Origin: Bacillota bacterium
Lineage (GTDB): Bacteria > Bacillota > Bacilli > Paenibacillales > UBA4045
Assembly: GCA_023441055.1 (NCBI GenBank)
Contig: JAEZQY010000059.1
Span: 186,001 to 250,000, forward strand
DNA length: 64,000 nucleotides
Reading direction: 5' to 3'
Part shown: piece after piece, positions 49,651 to 58,167 of the stretch
How the letters are laid out: each line of letters opens with the position of its first letter
Position numbering within the stretch: the first letter of the stretch is position 1
The notes under the pieces: model-generated
What the model saw: the letters and a program-made list of their open reading frames with translations, nothing else
Databases searched by the model: none
What the model was told of the DNA's origin: nothing
Translations under genes and position numbers: made by a program

Positions 49651-49694
49651 ACTGAAGATTAGTATGTGCAAATTTTAGAAGAACCTTCAGTCTA
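49648..49694 (+). repeat. 10-bp perfect inverted repeat between the CMP-synthetase gene and the next gene
   Basis: TAGACTGAAG (49648-49657, including the TAG stop) and CTTCAGTCTA (49685-49694) pair perfectly across a 27-base loop. The 3' arm ends two bases before the GAGGT ribosome-site region. No T run follows, so it is not a typical terminator. Confidence 0.6.
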
Positions 49695-49702
49695 CGAGGT
49701 CA

Positions 49703-51952
49703 GTGGATACTGCTATTTTTAAAGCAATTATGGGGGTGCTCGACTTGGATCGCAAACAAATCATAGAGATGTTAAATGATCTAGAGATGCGCTTTCCAAC
49801 AAGCTCTTGGATCATTGATGGCATACATATATGGCCTATATTAAGAATTATGATTAGTCAATCTGCTCAAGTTAAGACTAGAAAGCAAGGCAGAATGTTG
49901 AAGGATGGCTATATAAATGATAGTGAGATGCAAAGTCTCAGTTGGCTGGATGAACAAGTAGATGCAGTGTTTCTGTCTACGAATATGTACAAAATACAAG
50001 TGGATCAAGTTTGGTATGATCGGTTTTGTGACCCAATCAAAGATATATTTATAGCCAATCAACACAAGTTGCTCCTTCTTGAGACTGAATCTGATAAACA
50101 AGAGCGAAAGCCGAGGTACACACCAGTGGTACCCATACAAAGGTACTTGGATAGTTATTCAGCAAAATATTCCATTTATACTGGTGTACATTCGTTATAT
50201 AGATATAAGGAATTTCATGAGTATACGACTGTTAATTATAAAATTGAGGTTCAAGCTATTAGCTTAATTCATTTATCTATCCGATTGCAGAGGATTAGAA
50301 ATAAAGCGAACTTTTTCAAAATGGTTTTCGGTAAAACAAATCCTAAAGTTGGGTTTGTTATCAATTATTACGGTGAGGATGGGCTATCCTTTAATTTGGC
50401 TTGTTATGAATTTGGCATTCCTTCGATTGATATTCAACACGGGGTTCAAGGAGATTACCACATTGCTTATGGAAACTGGGGCAGATTGCCTGTAGGGGGA
50501 TACCGCTTACTCCCGACATATTTTTGGTGTTGGAGTGAAGAAGAAAGAAAGTCCATAGAAAAGTGGAGTAGCAGTTTTCATCAACCGATTGTATTAGGTA
50601 ACCTGTGGCTAGAGCAATGGAGAGGCCATAGTCCTCTTACAGAAAAGTATGATAAACAATTTATACGGAATGATGATCAGCATGAAGAGCGGAGAATTCT
50701 TGTTACACTTCAACCCTTATATGGACTGCCCGGTTGGGAGAACAATCTTCCGGATTGGTTCCTTCATGCAATAAAAGACTCCCCCTCTAATTGGAAGTGG
50801 TGGATTCGCTTGCATCCCCAAATGTTCAAAGGTCGGTATGACTTTGAAGCTCAAAATACTTATAACTCGATTAAACAGCATAACCTGTTGGGAAAAGTGG
50901 AAATCAAGAAGGCAACCGAGTTACCCTTGTATGCACTGTTACGACATTGTGATATTCATATTACTGGGCACTCTACAACTGTTATTGAAGCTGAACAGTT
51001 TGGAGTACCCTCTGTAATTATTCATATAAACGGCGTTTATCATTATCCTGAACAAATAAAAAGTGGATGGGCGGTTACGGCATTTGAGCAAGATGATCTG
51101 ATTAGATCTATCGAGACTCAAATTAGGATAAGTAGTATTGAAAAAAGACCAAATAATGGTGATTTTCATCCACGGAATCTCCAATCTATATATACAAAGT
51201 TATATTCGATAATGAATGATTCACCAAAGAAAATTCAAGATATTGATATTAGTAATGCAGCATTTACAGAATTCCTTGAAATGAATGGATCCTATCGTGA
51301 AATTACCGAACAGTATTATGAACGTATGGAGATCACTTTGCAGCTTACTGTGGCAAGAAGTTATTATCAACTGGAGAAGAAGGATCAAGCCATCTCGTTA
51401 TATCAATATTGTATAGAGAAGCTAGCACAAGAGCCGGACATTAATATATTGTTAGATATTGATAAAATTATAGAGATAATAGAAGTATATCCTCTGCTTA
51501 ATATTCGCTCGCAAGAAAATTTAATGGCTGTTTTAGAAAAAGTTTTAAGGCGAGAAGATCATATAGGCTTTCTTTTAAGAGATCTGTATCAGAATAACTT
51601 ACATGATTGGGTTATTCGTATAGGTGAGATATACAGGGACCAGTCTAGTAACGATTTGTTATTTTATGTCGGGAAGTCATACAAATATATTGGAAATATT
51701 CCAATGTCGGTTTTTTATCTAGATAAGTATACGGGTAATTTCAGGGGGGCTGATTGGAAAGGAAGCATTACTAGCAGTAATGATTACTTGCTGTCAGCAT
51801 ATTTCCATTTAGGAGAGTGTCAATTTCTTCTACAGAATTATGACCAATCTTTGATGATGTTTAGTGAATGTGTGAGATTGAGCAATGGATCGCACGGAAA
51901 AGCTGATGCTTATATAAAAGAAATCCAGTTCATTCGAAACTCAAAGGAATGA
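49703..51952 (+). CDS. Large putative GT-B glycosyltransferase with TPR-like C-terminus
   Basis: 749 residues in the longest frame (GTG 49703). GTG 49736 or TTG 49745, the latter 6 bases after GGGGGTG, may be the true start. Residues about 200-480 resemble a capsule-type GT-B or CDP-glycerol-transferase-like fold: GFVINYYGEDGLSFNLACYE, SIDIQHGVQGDYH, WWIRLHPQMF and HITGHSTTVIEAEQFGVPSV, where the conserved GH/ST and E bind the donor. From about 500 on, TPR-like helical repeats follow (SYYQLEKKDQAISLYQYCIE, LYSAYFHLGECQFLLQNYDQ-like pattern). Such proteins are common in flagellin glycosylation islands; they may elongate the flagellar glycan. Donor and acceptor are unknown. Confidence 0.7.
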   Translation: MDTAIFKAIMGVLDLDRKQIIEMLNDLEMRFPTSSWIIDGIHIWPILRIMISQSAQVKTRKQGRMLKDGYINDSEMQSLSWLDEQVDAVFLSTNMYKIQVDQVWYDRFCDPIKDIFIANQHKLLLLETESDKQERKPRYTPVVPIQRYLDSYSAKYSIYTGVHSLYRYKEFHEYTTVNYKIEVQAISLIHLSIRLQRIRNKANFFKMVFGKTNPKVGFVINYYGEDGLSFNLACYEFGIPSIDIQHGVQGDYHIAYGNWGRLPVGGYRLLPTYFWCWSEEERKSIEKWSSSFHQPIVLGNLWLEQWRGHSPLTEKYDKQFIRNDDQHEERRILVTLQPLYGLPGWENNLPDWFLHAIKDSPSNWKWWIRLHPQMFKGRYDFEAQNTYNSIKQHNLLGKVEIKKATELPLYALLRHCDIHITGHSTTVIEAEQFGVPSVIIHINGVYHYPEQIKSGWAVTAFEQDDLIRSIETQIRISSIEKRPNNGDFHPRNLQSIYTKLYSIMNDSPKKIQDIDISNAAFTEFLEMNGSYREITEQYYERMEITLQLTVARSYYQLEKKDQAISLYQYCIEKLAQEPDINILLDIDKIIEIIEVYPLLNIRSQENLMAVLEKVLRREDHIGFLLRDLYQNNLHDWVIRIGEIYRDQSSNDLLFYVGKSYKYIGNIPMSVFYLDKYTGNFRGADWKGSITSSNDYLLSAYFHLGECQFLLQNYDQSLMMFSECVRLSNGSHGKADAYIKEIQFIRNSKE

Positions 51953-51956
51953 TGAA

Positions 51957-53108
51957 ATGAATCAGCAGGATGGGAATCATACACGGTGCGGTATTTGTGA
52001 AGCCAATGATTATGAACTGCTATCAGAGAGAGTGCAGTTTAATATGCCTTATTTTGTAGTGATATGTAGACAGTGTGGATTCATATATTTAAACCCCCAA
52101 CCTTCTAGAGAAGTGTTGAATCAGTTTTACAAAAATGACTACGCTACGTACTATGGAGAACCTGTTGGTTATAATAACAAGGGGTACACTCAACGTGGTT
52201 ACAAGATTTACGAGTTTGTTAAGGGATATGTGGATAGAGTAGCTTCATGTGTAGAAATAGGAGCTGGGGGGGGAGGCAATCTTGTAGGATTAAGTGAGAA
52301 CTATGATATTGACTCTACTAACCTAGCTGCAATTGAGCCTGGAGGAAGGAACAATGAAAGTCTAAAACTTTGTCAAATACCGATAATTGGAGAGTTTTAC
52401 GATTTAGAATCTTTTGATTTAAAGGACTATGATTTAGTAGTACTTTCTCACGTATTAGAACATCTTTATTCACCTAGATCTGTCTTGAGTAAGTTGTACG
52501 AAGAGACGAGTGATCATGTATGGGTTTATATATCTGTACCTTGTATTAAAGCTTACTTAAAAAAGGAAAATAAGGAGGACTATAAACCTTTAGAGGATTA
52601 TTGGTATCGGCTCGTTCATCTCTCCTATTTCCACGAATATAATTTAGAGGATTTATTAACTCATGCGGGCTGGGCAATCGTGAAGAAAGAATTAGATGAC
52701 AGCGGAGAATTGAAGGTACTAGTGAGTAAGAGTAAGAACAGGGAAGAACTAACTTTTAGAAATGCATACCAAGATCATCTTTCTGATATTCGACAATACA
52801 AAAATAGAACAAATTACAAGGATATTGTGATATTTGGAACATCGAGATTAGGAAAGACAGCCCTCTTCTTATTGGAAGGTAAGTATAATATATTACACTT
52901 GTGTGATAACGATCCTTCAAAATGGGGGAAAACAATTAATGGGTTGACGATTATTTCTCCCGATGAATTAATGCGGCTATATTCCTCATCTGAATGCCAG
53001 ATTATTATTGCGAGTATGTACTTCAAGGAAATAGATGAACAGTTGTTAAAGATGGGGATTGAAAACAGATCTATATTTGATATCCATTATAATTTGAGAA
53101 TGATGTGA
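51957..53108 (+). CDS. Zinc-ribbon SAM methyltransferase with C-terminal Rossmann module
   Basis: 383 residues. The N-terminus has a four-Cys zinc site (CGICEAN and ICRQCGFIYLNPQP). The methyltransferase core shows EIGAGGGGN (motif I near residue 100), LVVLSHVLEHLYSPRSVLSK, and a short catalytic half. Residues about 285-383 add a Rossmann-like domain (IVIFGTSRLGKTAL, HLCDNDPSKWGK, GLTIISPDEL, IIIASMYFKEI). The overall layout (Cys-rich - SAM domain - Rossmann domain) is like sugar C-methyltransferases of the TylC3/EvaC type, although the C-methyltransferase motifs are not complete by eye. An 8-base G run (52266-52273) encodes the SAM loop. Probably modifies a sugar of the flagellar glycan. Confidence 0.8.
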   Translation: MNQQDGNHTRCGICEANDYELLSERVQFNMPYFVVICRQCGFIYLNPQPSREVLNQFYKNDYATYYGEPVGYNNKGYTQRGYKIYEFVKGYVDRVASCVEIGAGGGGNLVGLSENYDIDSTNLAAIEPGGRNNESLKLCQIPIIGEFYDLESFDLKDYDLVVLSHVLEHLYSPRSVLSKLYEETSDHVWVYISVPCIKAYLKKENKEDYKPLEDYWYRLVHLSYFHEYNLEDLLTHAGWAIVKKELDDSGELKVLVSKSKNREELTFRNAYQDHLSDIRQYKNRTNYKDIVIFGTSRLGKTALFLLEGKYNILHLCDNDPSKWGKTINGLTIISPDELMRLYSSSECQIIIASMYFKEIDEQLLKMGIENRSIFDIHYNLRMM

Positions 53109-53170
53109 TAGATGAGATTGTAACAATGTGCTCATGTTCGAGTTAATTTGAGGTATGGAGGACGTAGTCA

Positions 53171-54058
53171 ATGGTGAAACCACTTGTGTCAGTTGTCATG
53201 CTGTGCTGGAATCGGGTAGAGGATGTAAGTGAAAGCTTGACGCGATTGAATGAACAGACGTACGCTCCACTTGAGATCATTGTTGTCGACAATGCGTCGA
53301 CTGATGGTACTGCCGAGCGAGTTGCTGCTGAGTTTCCTTCGGTTGTACTGGTTCGCATGGAAAGTAATATTGGGATAGCTGCATACAACGTAGGATTTCG
53401 AATGGCTAAGGGGAAGTATATCGTCACATTAGACGATGACTCATTCCCAGCCAGGTTGGCATTTAGTCGTATGGTTGAGAAGTTTGAGCAGAATGATCGA
53501 TTGGGAATCGTGGCATTTGATGTGCGAAATTACTCTGCCTATGATCATGTCGCTCAGGAATCAAATGATACAGCTTCTGCTCAATCCGCTCGTTATCTAA
53601 TGTCATTTAATGGTGCGGGCGCAGGAATTCGCAGCGATCTATTCGAACAAGTGGGTTATTATCCTGAGGAGCATTTCTTGTATCAGAATGAGCTCGATGT
53701 AGCTTTGAAGGTGCTGGACGCTGGTTTCGAGATTCAATTCTTCCCTGATGTTGTGGCCTATCATAAATACTCGCTGACGAATCGTTCCTCAGAGCGGGCG
53801 CCATACTTTTATACCCGCAATGCATTCTGGATAATATGGAAGTATTATCCTCCTTATTCAGCGTTCTTGAATACAGTGAGACTTGGATACAAGTGCTGCT
53901 ATTATTCACTAGAACAACATACAACAGTTTATCTCCGAGCGATGCTGGCCGCATTCGTAAATGCACGTAAGCTACGTGGCAGGAGACGGCCTATCCGCAA
54001 AGAAATTGCTCGCAACATCAGGGTTCCACTGGACTTGAACTTTACATTTTATAGATAG
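53171..54058 (+). CDS. GT2 family glycosyltransferase
   Basis: 295 residues, GGAGGACG 6 bases upstream. The N-terminal GT2 motifs are VSVVMLCWNRVEDVSESLTR, VVDNASTDGT and VTLDDDSFPA (DxD-type metal site near residue 94). The FNGAGAGIRSDLFEQVGYYP segment and NELDVALKVLDAGF follow, as in rhamnosyltransferase-type GT2 enzymes (RfbN/WbbL-like). No membrane spans. The last ~60 residues are basic. It likely adds a 6-deoxyhexose or hexose to the growing glycan (substrate inferred only). Confidence 0.9.
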   Translation: MVKPLVSVVMLCWNRVEDVSESLTRLNEQTYAPLEIIVVDNASTDGTAERVAAEFPSVVLVRMESNIGIAAYNVGFRMAKGKYIVTLDDDSFPARLAFSRMVEKFEQNDRLGIVAFDVRNYSAYDHVAQESNDTASAQSARYLMSFNGAGAGIRSDLFEQVGYYPEEHFLYQNELDVALKVLDAGFEIQFFPDVVAYHKYSLTNRSSERAPYFYTRNAFWIIWKYYPPYSAFLNTVRLGYKCCYYSLEQHTTVYLRAMLAAFVNARKLRGRRRPIRKEIARNIRVPLDLNFTFYR

Positions 54059-54071
54059 GAGTTGTCATCGC

Positions 54072-54572
54072 ATGCGGGAAGTCCTGATTATACGGTCGGT
54101 CAGCTTTCAACAGTTGGATCACAACTTGCCGGTCATTCAAGAACATTTTACTGGGGCCAGATTTACGCTATTAACACATGAGCATGGAGTAAAGCTGGCT
54201 GAGAAGTACAGTGGGATTGATAGGGTGATTCCTTATACGCACCGTGAGGGGTTCAGTTATGTACATCAAGCTGAGAGATTGAAAGGTATCAGTTTTGATG
54301 ATGTGATTATTCCAGTTGGCAATGAATCGGGCTATGGCTTTTATAATGTTATGCTATTTTCTTTATCGATTAAAGCGAGACAGCGCTGGATTTGCAATTT
54401 GAGATCCGAACTTACCCTGATTTCCGTATTAGATATCTTGTTGACTGGCCTAAGAAATACATTGTACAAAGTGCTATCGCTTTGCGCGACCAGTCTATTA
54501 TTTATTGTATCTATTCTTGTGATTCCGCTTTTGTTGATTAATATCAAGGTCAAAGAGGAGAAAGGATCATGA
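54072..54572 (+). CDS. Short GT9-like protein with C-terminal membrane span
   Basis: 166 residues. The first ~110 residues (EVLIIRSVSFQQLDHNLPVI, FTLLTHEHGVKLAEKY, IDRVIPYTHREGF) look like the N-terminal Rossmann half of a heptosyltransferase-like GT9 enzyme, but the donor-binding second half is missing. A hydrophobic span (LSLCATSLLFIVSILVIPLLLI, about 136-157) anchors the C-terminus, with a charged tail. It could be a cut-down non-enzymatic scaffold or a remnant. GGAGTTGTC lies upstream, and its stop is 4 bases before the glf start region. Confidence 0.6.
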   Translation: MREVLIIRSVSFQQLDHNLPVIQEHFTGARFTLLTHEHGVKLAEKYSGIDRVIPYTHREGFSYVHQAERLKGISFDDVIIPVGNESGYGFYNVMLFSLSIKARQRWICNLRSELTLISVLDILLTGLRNTLYKVLSLCATSLLFIVSILVIPLLLINIKVKEEKGS

Positions 54573-54576
54573 TTCC

Positions 54577-55737
54577 ATGTTTAAGTACATTGTTGTAGGT
54601 GCTGGATTCGCGGGAGCGGTCATGGCAGAACGCATAGCGAATGAACGTAATGAGCAAGTACTAATCATTGAGCGGCGTCAGCACATTGCCGGCAATGCCT
54701 ATGATCAGTACAACTCTCATGGGATCCTGGTCCATCGCTATGGTCCTCATATATTCCATACGAACATGAAGGAAGTATGGGAATATCTATCGCAATTTAC
54801 GGAATGGCATCCGTATCAACATGAAGTCTTAGGCTATATCGATGGCATGCAAGTTCCGATCGCGATCAATCTAAATTCTTTGTCGCAATTACTTCCTCAT
54901 TCTGTGGCCAAGGGGATTGAACAGAAACTGATCCAAACCTTCGGTTATGAATCTAAGGTGCCTATATTGAGGCTTCGTGAAACGGAAGACGAGCAATTAA
55001 AATGGCTTGCGGAGCTTATTTACAACAAAGTTTTCTTGAATTATACAATCAAACAATGGGGTGTTCAGCCGGAGGAACTGAACCCTCAGGTGACAGGAAG
55101 AGTTCCTGTTAAGCTGTCACGTGATAATCGCTACTTTCAAGATCGTTACCAAGGCATACCTAAGCATGGTTATACGCGTATGTTTGAGAGAATGTTAAGT
55201 AACCCCAATATTCGTCTCATGCTGAATACATCGTATCAAGAGGTTGTAGAGCTAGATCCAATTACGAAACGGATTCGGTTATTTGGTCAGCCATTCGATG
55301 GACAGCTGATCTATACAGGCAAGATTGACGAGTTGTTTGATTATTCACTGGGTGAGCTGCCATATCGTTCTCTGCATTTTGAATCCTCAACACTGAATCA
55401 ACCAAACTATCAGCAAGTAGGAACTGTGAATTATCCGAATGACTATGCATTCACCAGAATTACAGAATTCAAGCATTTGACCGGCCAGCAGCATGCTGCT
55501 ACTACGATTGTTAGGGAATACCCTCAGGAGTACGATCGGCATGTACCTGGCAAGGATATTCCATATTATCCATTTCCCAATGATGTCAATCATGCTTTAT
55601 ATGCGCAATACCGGACTCTGGCTAAATCGTATAGGCAGCTAACACTGCTCGGCAGATTAGCTGAGTATACTTATTATGATATGGATGCGGTAGTAGCGAA
55701 GGCCTTGAAGGTATATCTGGAACGGATTCATGAATGA
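54577..55737 (+). CDS. glf: UDP-galactopyranose mutase
   Basis: 386 residues, AAAGGA 10 bases upstream. It converts UDP-galactopyranose to UDP-galactofuranose with FAD. The N-terminal FAD motif is VGAGFAGAVMAERIA; HIAGNAYDQYNSHGILVHRY and GPHIFHTNM follow; later landmarks include RVPVKLSRDNRYFQDRYQGI, YTGKIDELFDYSLGELPYRS, and ITEFKHLTGQQ with DIPYYPFPND, all diagnostic. It indicates that galactofuranose is part of one of the glycans made in this region. Confidence 0.97.
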   Translation: MFKYIVVGAGFAGAVMAERIANERNEQVLIIERRQHIAGNAYDQYNSHGILVHRYGPHIFHTNMKEVWEYLSQFTEWHPYQHEVLGYIDGMQVPIAINLNSLSQLLPHSVAKGIEQKLIQTFGYESKVPILRLRETEDEQLKWLAELIYNKVFLNYTIKQWGVQPEELNPQVTGRVPVKLSRDNRYFQDRYQGIPKHGYTRMFERMLSNPNIRLMLNTSYQEVVELDPITKRIRLFGQPFDGQLIYTGKIDELFDYSLGELPYRSLHFESSTLNQPNYQQVGTVNYPNDYAFTRITEFKHLTGQQHAATTIVREYPQEYDRHVPGKDIPYYPFPNDVNHALYAQYRTLAKSYRQLTLLGRLAEYTYYDMDAVVAKALKVYLERIHE

Positions 55738-55818
55738 AGATAACCCAATTTAATATACAGGTTTTTGGCCAAGTTACTTTTGTTAAGATAATGCATGATA
55801 ATTTCGGGAGGGTGTTCT

Positions 55819-57087
55819 ATGCACAGCACGGAGCTTGAACAACAGTTACGTAATAAAGGTTGGAGTGACAGGCTGTCATTATACTCCGCTTACTTTGATT
55901 ATGTTCATTATCTTAATCCAGTAACCCAACCCAAGTTAACTGTAGTCGTTATCTCATGGAGATTACATCCTGACACAATTACGAACTTCATGATTTTGGA
56001 CAAACAAAGAGTATCTCAGAATTTTGAATTGATATTCGTAGATAATGGGGGTCAAGCTGATGAATTTAGTTCGTTACTGCCCTATATCAATACCTATGTT
56101 CGACTTAACGAGAATACAGGGGCGTACCTTGCGCGTAATGTAGGGGCAGTATTCTGTCAATCTACTAATATTCTCTTCTTGGAGGATGACGGAATTCCAG
56201 ATGATCAATTAATCGAATCCTACTTAATGGTTCACAGAAAGTATGATGCTTATGCTGTTCAAGGCGTTTATTTAGAAAAAACGAACACTTTGTTAAACTA
56301 TCGACAATCTCATTACTATTCGGGTAATAAGTTTTTCCCAAAGTGCTCAAACCTTGAGGGGAATACCTCTTATTTAGCTAGTGTATTCTTTGAGGTTGGC
56401 GGTTGGGATGATGAGATTAACTTCGGTGGCGGGGGGCGCGAATTATCTTTAAGAATCTATAACCGATATCCAGAATATCATAAGCAAATTTATTCACCAA
56501 TAAGCTTAATTTACCATGACTATGCTTCGAGCGAAGAACATTTGCAATCCAAAAAGCTCAAGCAAATGATATCATTTGAGCGCCTAGCCGATAAGTACGA
56601 CAATTGGTATAGCTTCGCAGCTGACTGGAAAGTGTTTCAGGGCAATGAAGGGTTGCTTGAAATAAGGACTGAATGGTCCTCGAATGAGGAGGAGCAATTC
56701 CGTACATTATATGATCAGATCACACTAAGAAATAGTTATAGAATTAAGGCGTATGAAGAGATTCGAGTCTCTTTGTACGATCTACCCCGACTAAATGATC
56801 TCATTGATGTTCAGCATAGTTCCCAAAAGATATGCATATTCGGAGCCGGAGCATTCGGAGAGTTGTTCTGTGATATTTTACAGTTGAATGATTTGAGGAT
56901 CGATTGCTTCTCGGATAACAACGAATCATTGTGGAATACAGAAAAGAAGGGTATCCCAATCATTTCCCCCTCTGAACTAACAAGGAACTACTTTGTCTTT
57001 ATTGCCTCTGTATGGAGCTATGAGATTGGTCAACAGTTGGTAGAGGTCGGATTGGATTCGTCAGTGAATTACATTGTGGTATATTAA
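55819..57087 (+). CDS. GT2-like glycosyltransferase with C-terminal Rossmann module
   Basis: About 422 residues from ATG 55819 (GGGAGGGTG 5-6 bases upstream; the longer frame reads into the spacer). Residues about 35-250 are GT2: VVVISWRLHPDTITNFMILD, FVDNGG, ENTGAYLARNVGA, FLEDDGIPDDQLIESYL (DDD metal site near 120) and VGGWDDEINFGGGGRELSLR. From about 335 the protein carries the shared Rossmann module: KICIFGAGAFGELFCDIL, CFSDNNESLWNTEK, GIPIISPSEL, FVFIASVWSYEIGQQL. The acceptor sugar is unknown. A spacer of 81 bases separates it from glf. Confidence 0.82.
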   Translation: MHSTELEQQLRNKGWSDRLSLYSAYFDYVHYLNPVTQPKLTVVVISWRLHPDTITNFMILDKQRVSQNFELIFVDNGGQADEFSSLLPYINTYVRLNENTGAYLARNVGAVFCQSTNILFLEDDGIPDDQLIESYLMVHRKYDAYAVQGVYLEKTNTLLNYRQSHYYSGNKFFPKCSNLEGNTSYLASVFFEVGGWDDEINFGGGGRELSLRIYNRYPEYHKQIYSPISLIYHDYASSEEHLQSKKLKQMISFERLADKYDNWYSFAADWKVFQGNEGLLEIRTEWSSNEEEQFRTLYDQITLRNSYRIKAYEEIRVSLYDLPRLNDLIDVQHSSQKICIFGAGAFGELFCDILQLNDLRIDCFSDNNESLWNTEKKGIPIISPSELTRNYFVFIASVWSYEIGQQLVEVGLDSSVNYIVVY

Positions 57088-57166
57088 ATCGAAACACAAA
57101 TTTCACAATAAAGGGAGTTAGTTATTAGGTATTTTGCCATTGTAAATCTTGGAGGGACGGTTAGGT

Positions 57167-58153
57167 ATGCATACTGGACAATTAAATCGTGAATATGTAA
57201 TATTTGGAACGGGCTCATTAAGCCGAAAACTAATGCAGGAATATGAGGAGATATATAATAATCTAAATATAGTTGCAGTTATTGATAATAACCCAGCGTC
57301 TGTTGGTAGCAATTTTTTTGGATTAGAGGTATCTAACTCTCAATTATTAATGAATGTACGAAAAAACAATGGAGTGTTTATATTAATTGCCAGTGGATTC
57401 TATGATGAAATTAGTAATCAGTTGATTGAGTTAGGTTTTAAAGAAGGTGATGACTTTGGAAGCGCAGCCCAAATTTTAGGTAACATTAAATATAGAGGAG
57501 ATGCTGTTTATTGTGTTTGCTGCGAACAGAGCTTTTCCTCATTTATGCCACACCGGAGCAGGAATAATGTGAAATGTCCCAACTGTAAAGTGATGGTTAG
57601 ACATAGGGTGATATGGTTGTACTTAAAAAGGAATTGGACAGTTAAGCCTAATGCACATGTTCGGTTTTTGCATGTTGCTCCGGAACCAGCGATTAGTAGG
57701 CTAGTGACTCAACTTGAAAACATAGAATATGTAAGTATAGATATCAATCCTAATAGAGCTATGTATGCTATGGACTTAACTAACATCACATTTGAAGAAA
57801 ATTCATTCGATATAATTTTGTGTAGTCATGTTCTTGAGCATATACCGGACGATAGAAAAGCCATGAGAGAACTTTATAAGGTTCTAAAGCCAGGTGGATT
57901 TGCAATTTTGCTTGTTCCTATAGATAAGTCTAGAAGTGAGACATATGAAAATTGGCAACTAACTACACCTGAAGAGAGACTCATCCATTTTGGGCAGGAG
58001 GACCATGTAAGATGGTACGGTCTTGATTATGCGGATCGATTAGCCGATGCAGGCTTCAAGGTCAAGATCTTACCTGTAGTGGATATAGTGGATAAGAGTG
58101 ATATGGAACGATACGGCATACGCCCAATGGATATGTATGTATGCTACAAATAA
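57167..58153 (+). CDS. Rossmann module - zinc ribbon - SAM methyltransferase
   Basis: About 328 residues from ATG 57167 (GGAGGG 10 bases upstream). The shared Rossmann module comes first here (YVIFGTGSLSRKLMQEYEEI, AVIDNNPASVG, ILIASGFYDEISNQL, residues about 8-100). A four-Cys zinc ribbon follows (YCVCCEQSF, KCPNCKVMVRHR, about 113-150). A class I methyltransferase completes it (FLHVAPEPA, YVSIDINP, ILCSHVLEHIPDDRKAMREL, LKPGGFAILLVPIDKSR). This is the reverse order of domains from the 51957 gene. It probably methylates a sugar or acts as a glycan-modifying enzyme. Confidence 0.8.
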   Translation: MHTGQLNREYVIFGTGSLSRKLMQEYEEIYNNLNIVAVIDNNPASVGSNFFGLEVSNSQLLMNVRKNNGVFILIASGFYDEISNQLIELGFKEGDDFGSAAQILGNIKYRGDAVYCVCCEQSFSSFMPHRSRNNVKCPNCKVMVRHRVIWLYLKRNWTVKPNAHVRFLHVAPEPAISRLVTQLENIEYVSIDINPNRAMYAMDLTNITFEENSFDIILCSHVLEHIPDDRKAMRELYKVLKPGGFAILLVPIDKSRSETYENWQLTTPEERLIHFGQEDHVRWYGLDYADRLADAGFKVKILPVVDIVDKSDMERYGIRPMDMYVCYK

Positions 58154-58167
58154 TCCGAGGAGCAATC

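Noticed and set aside
54072..54572. Frameshifted full-length GT9 gene
   Set aside because: I found no continuation of a GT9 donor half in other frames before glf starts; the C-terminal membrane span looks like a genuine end.
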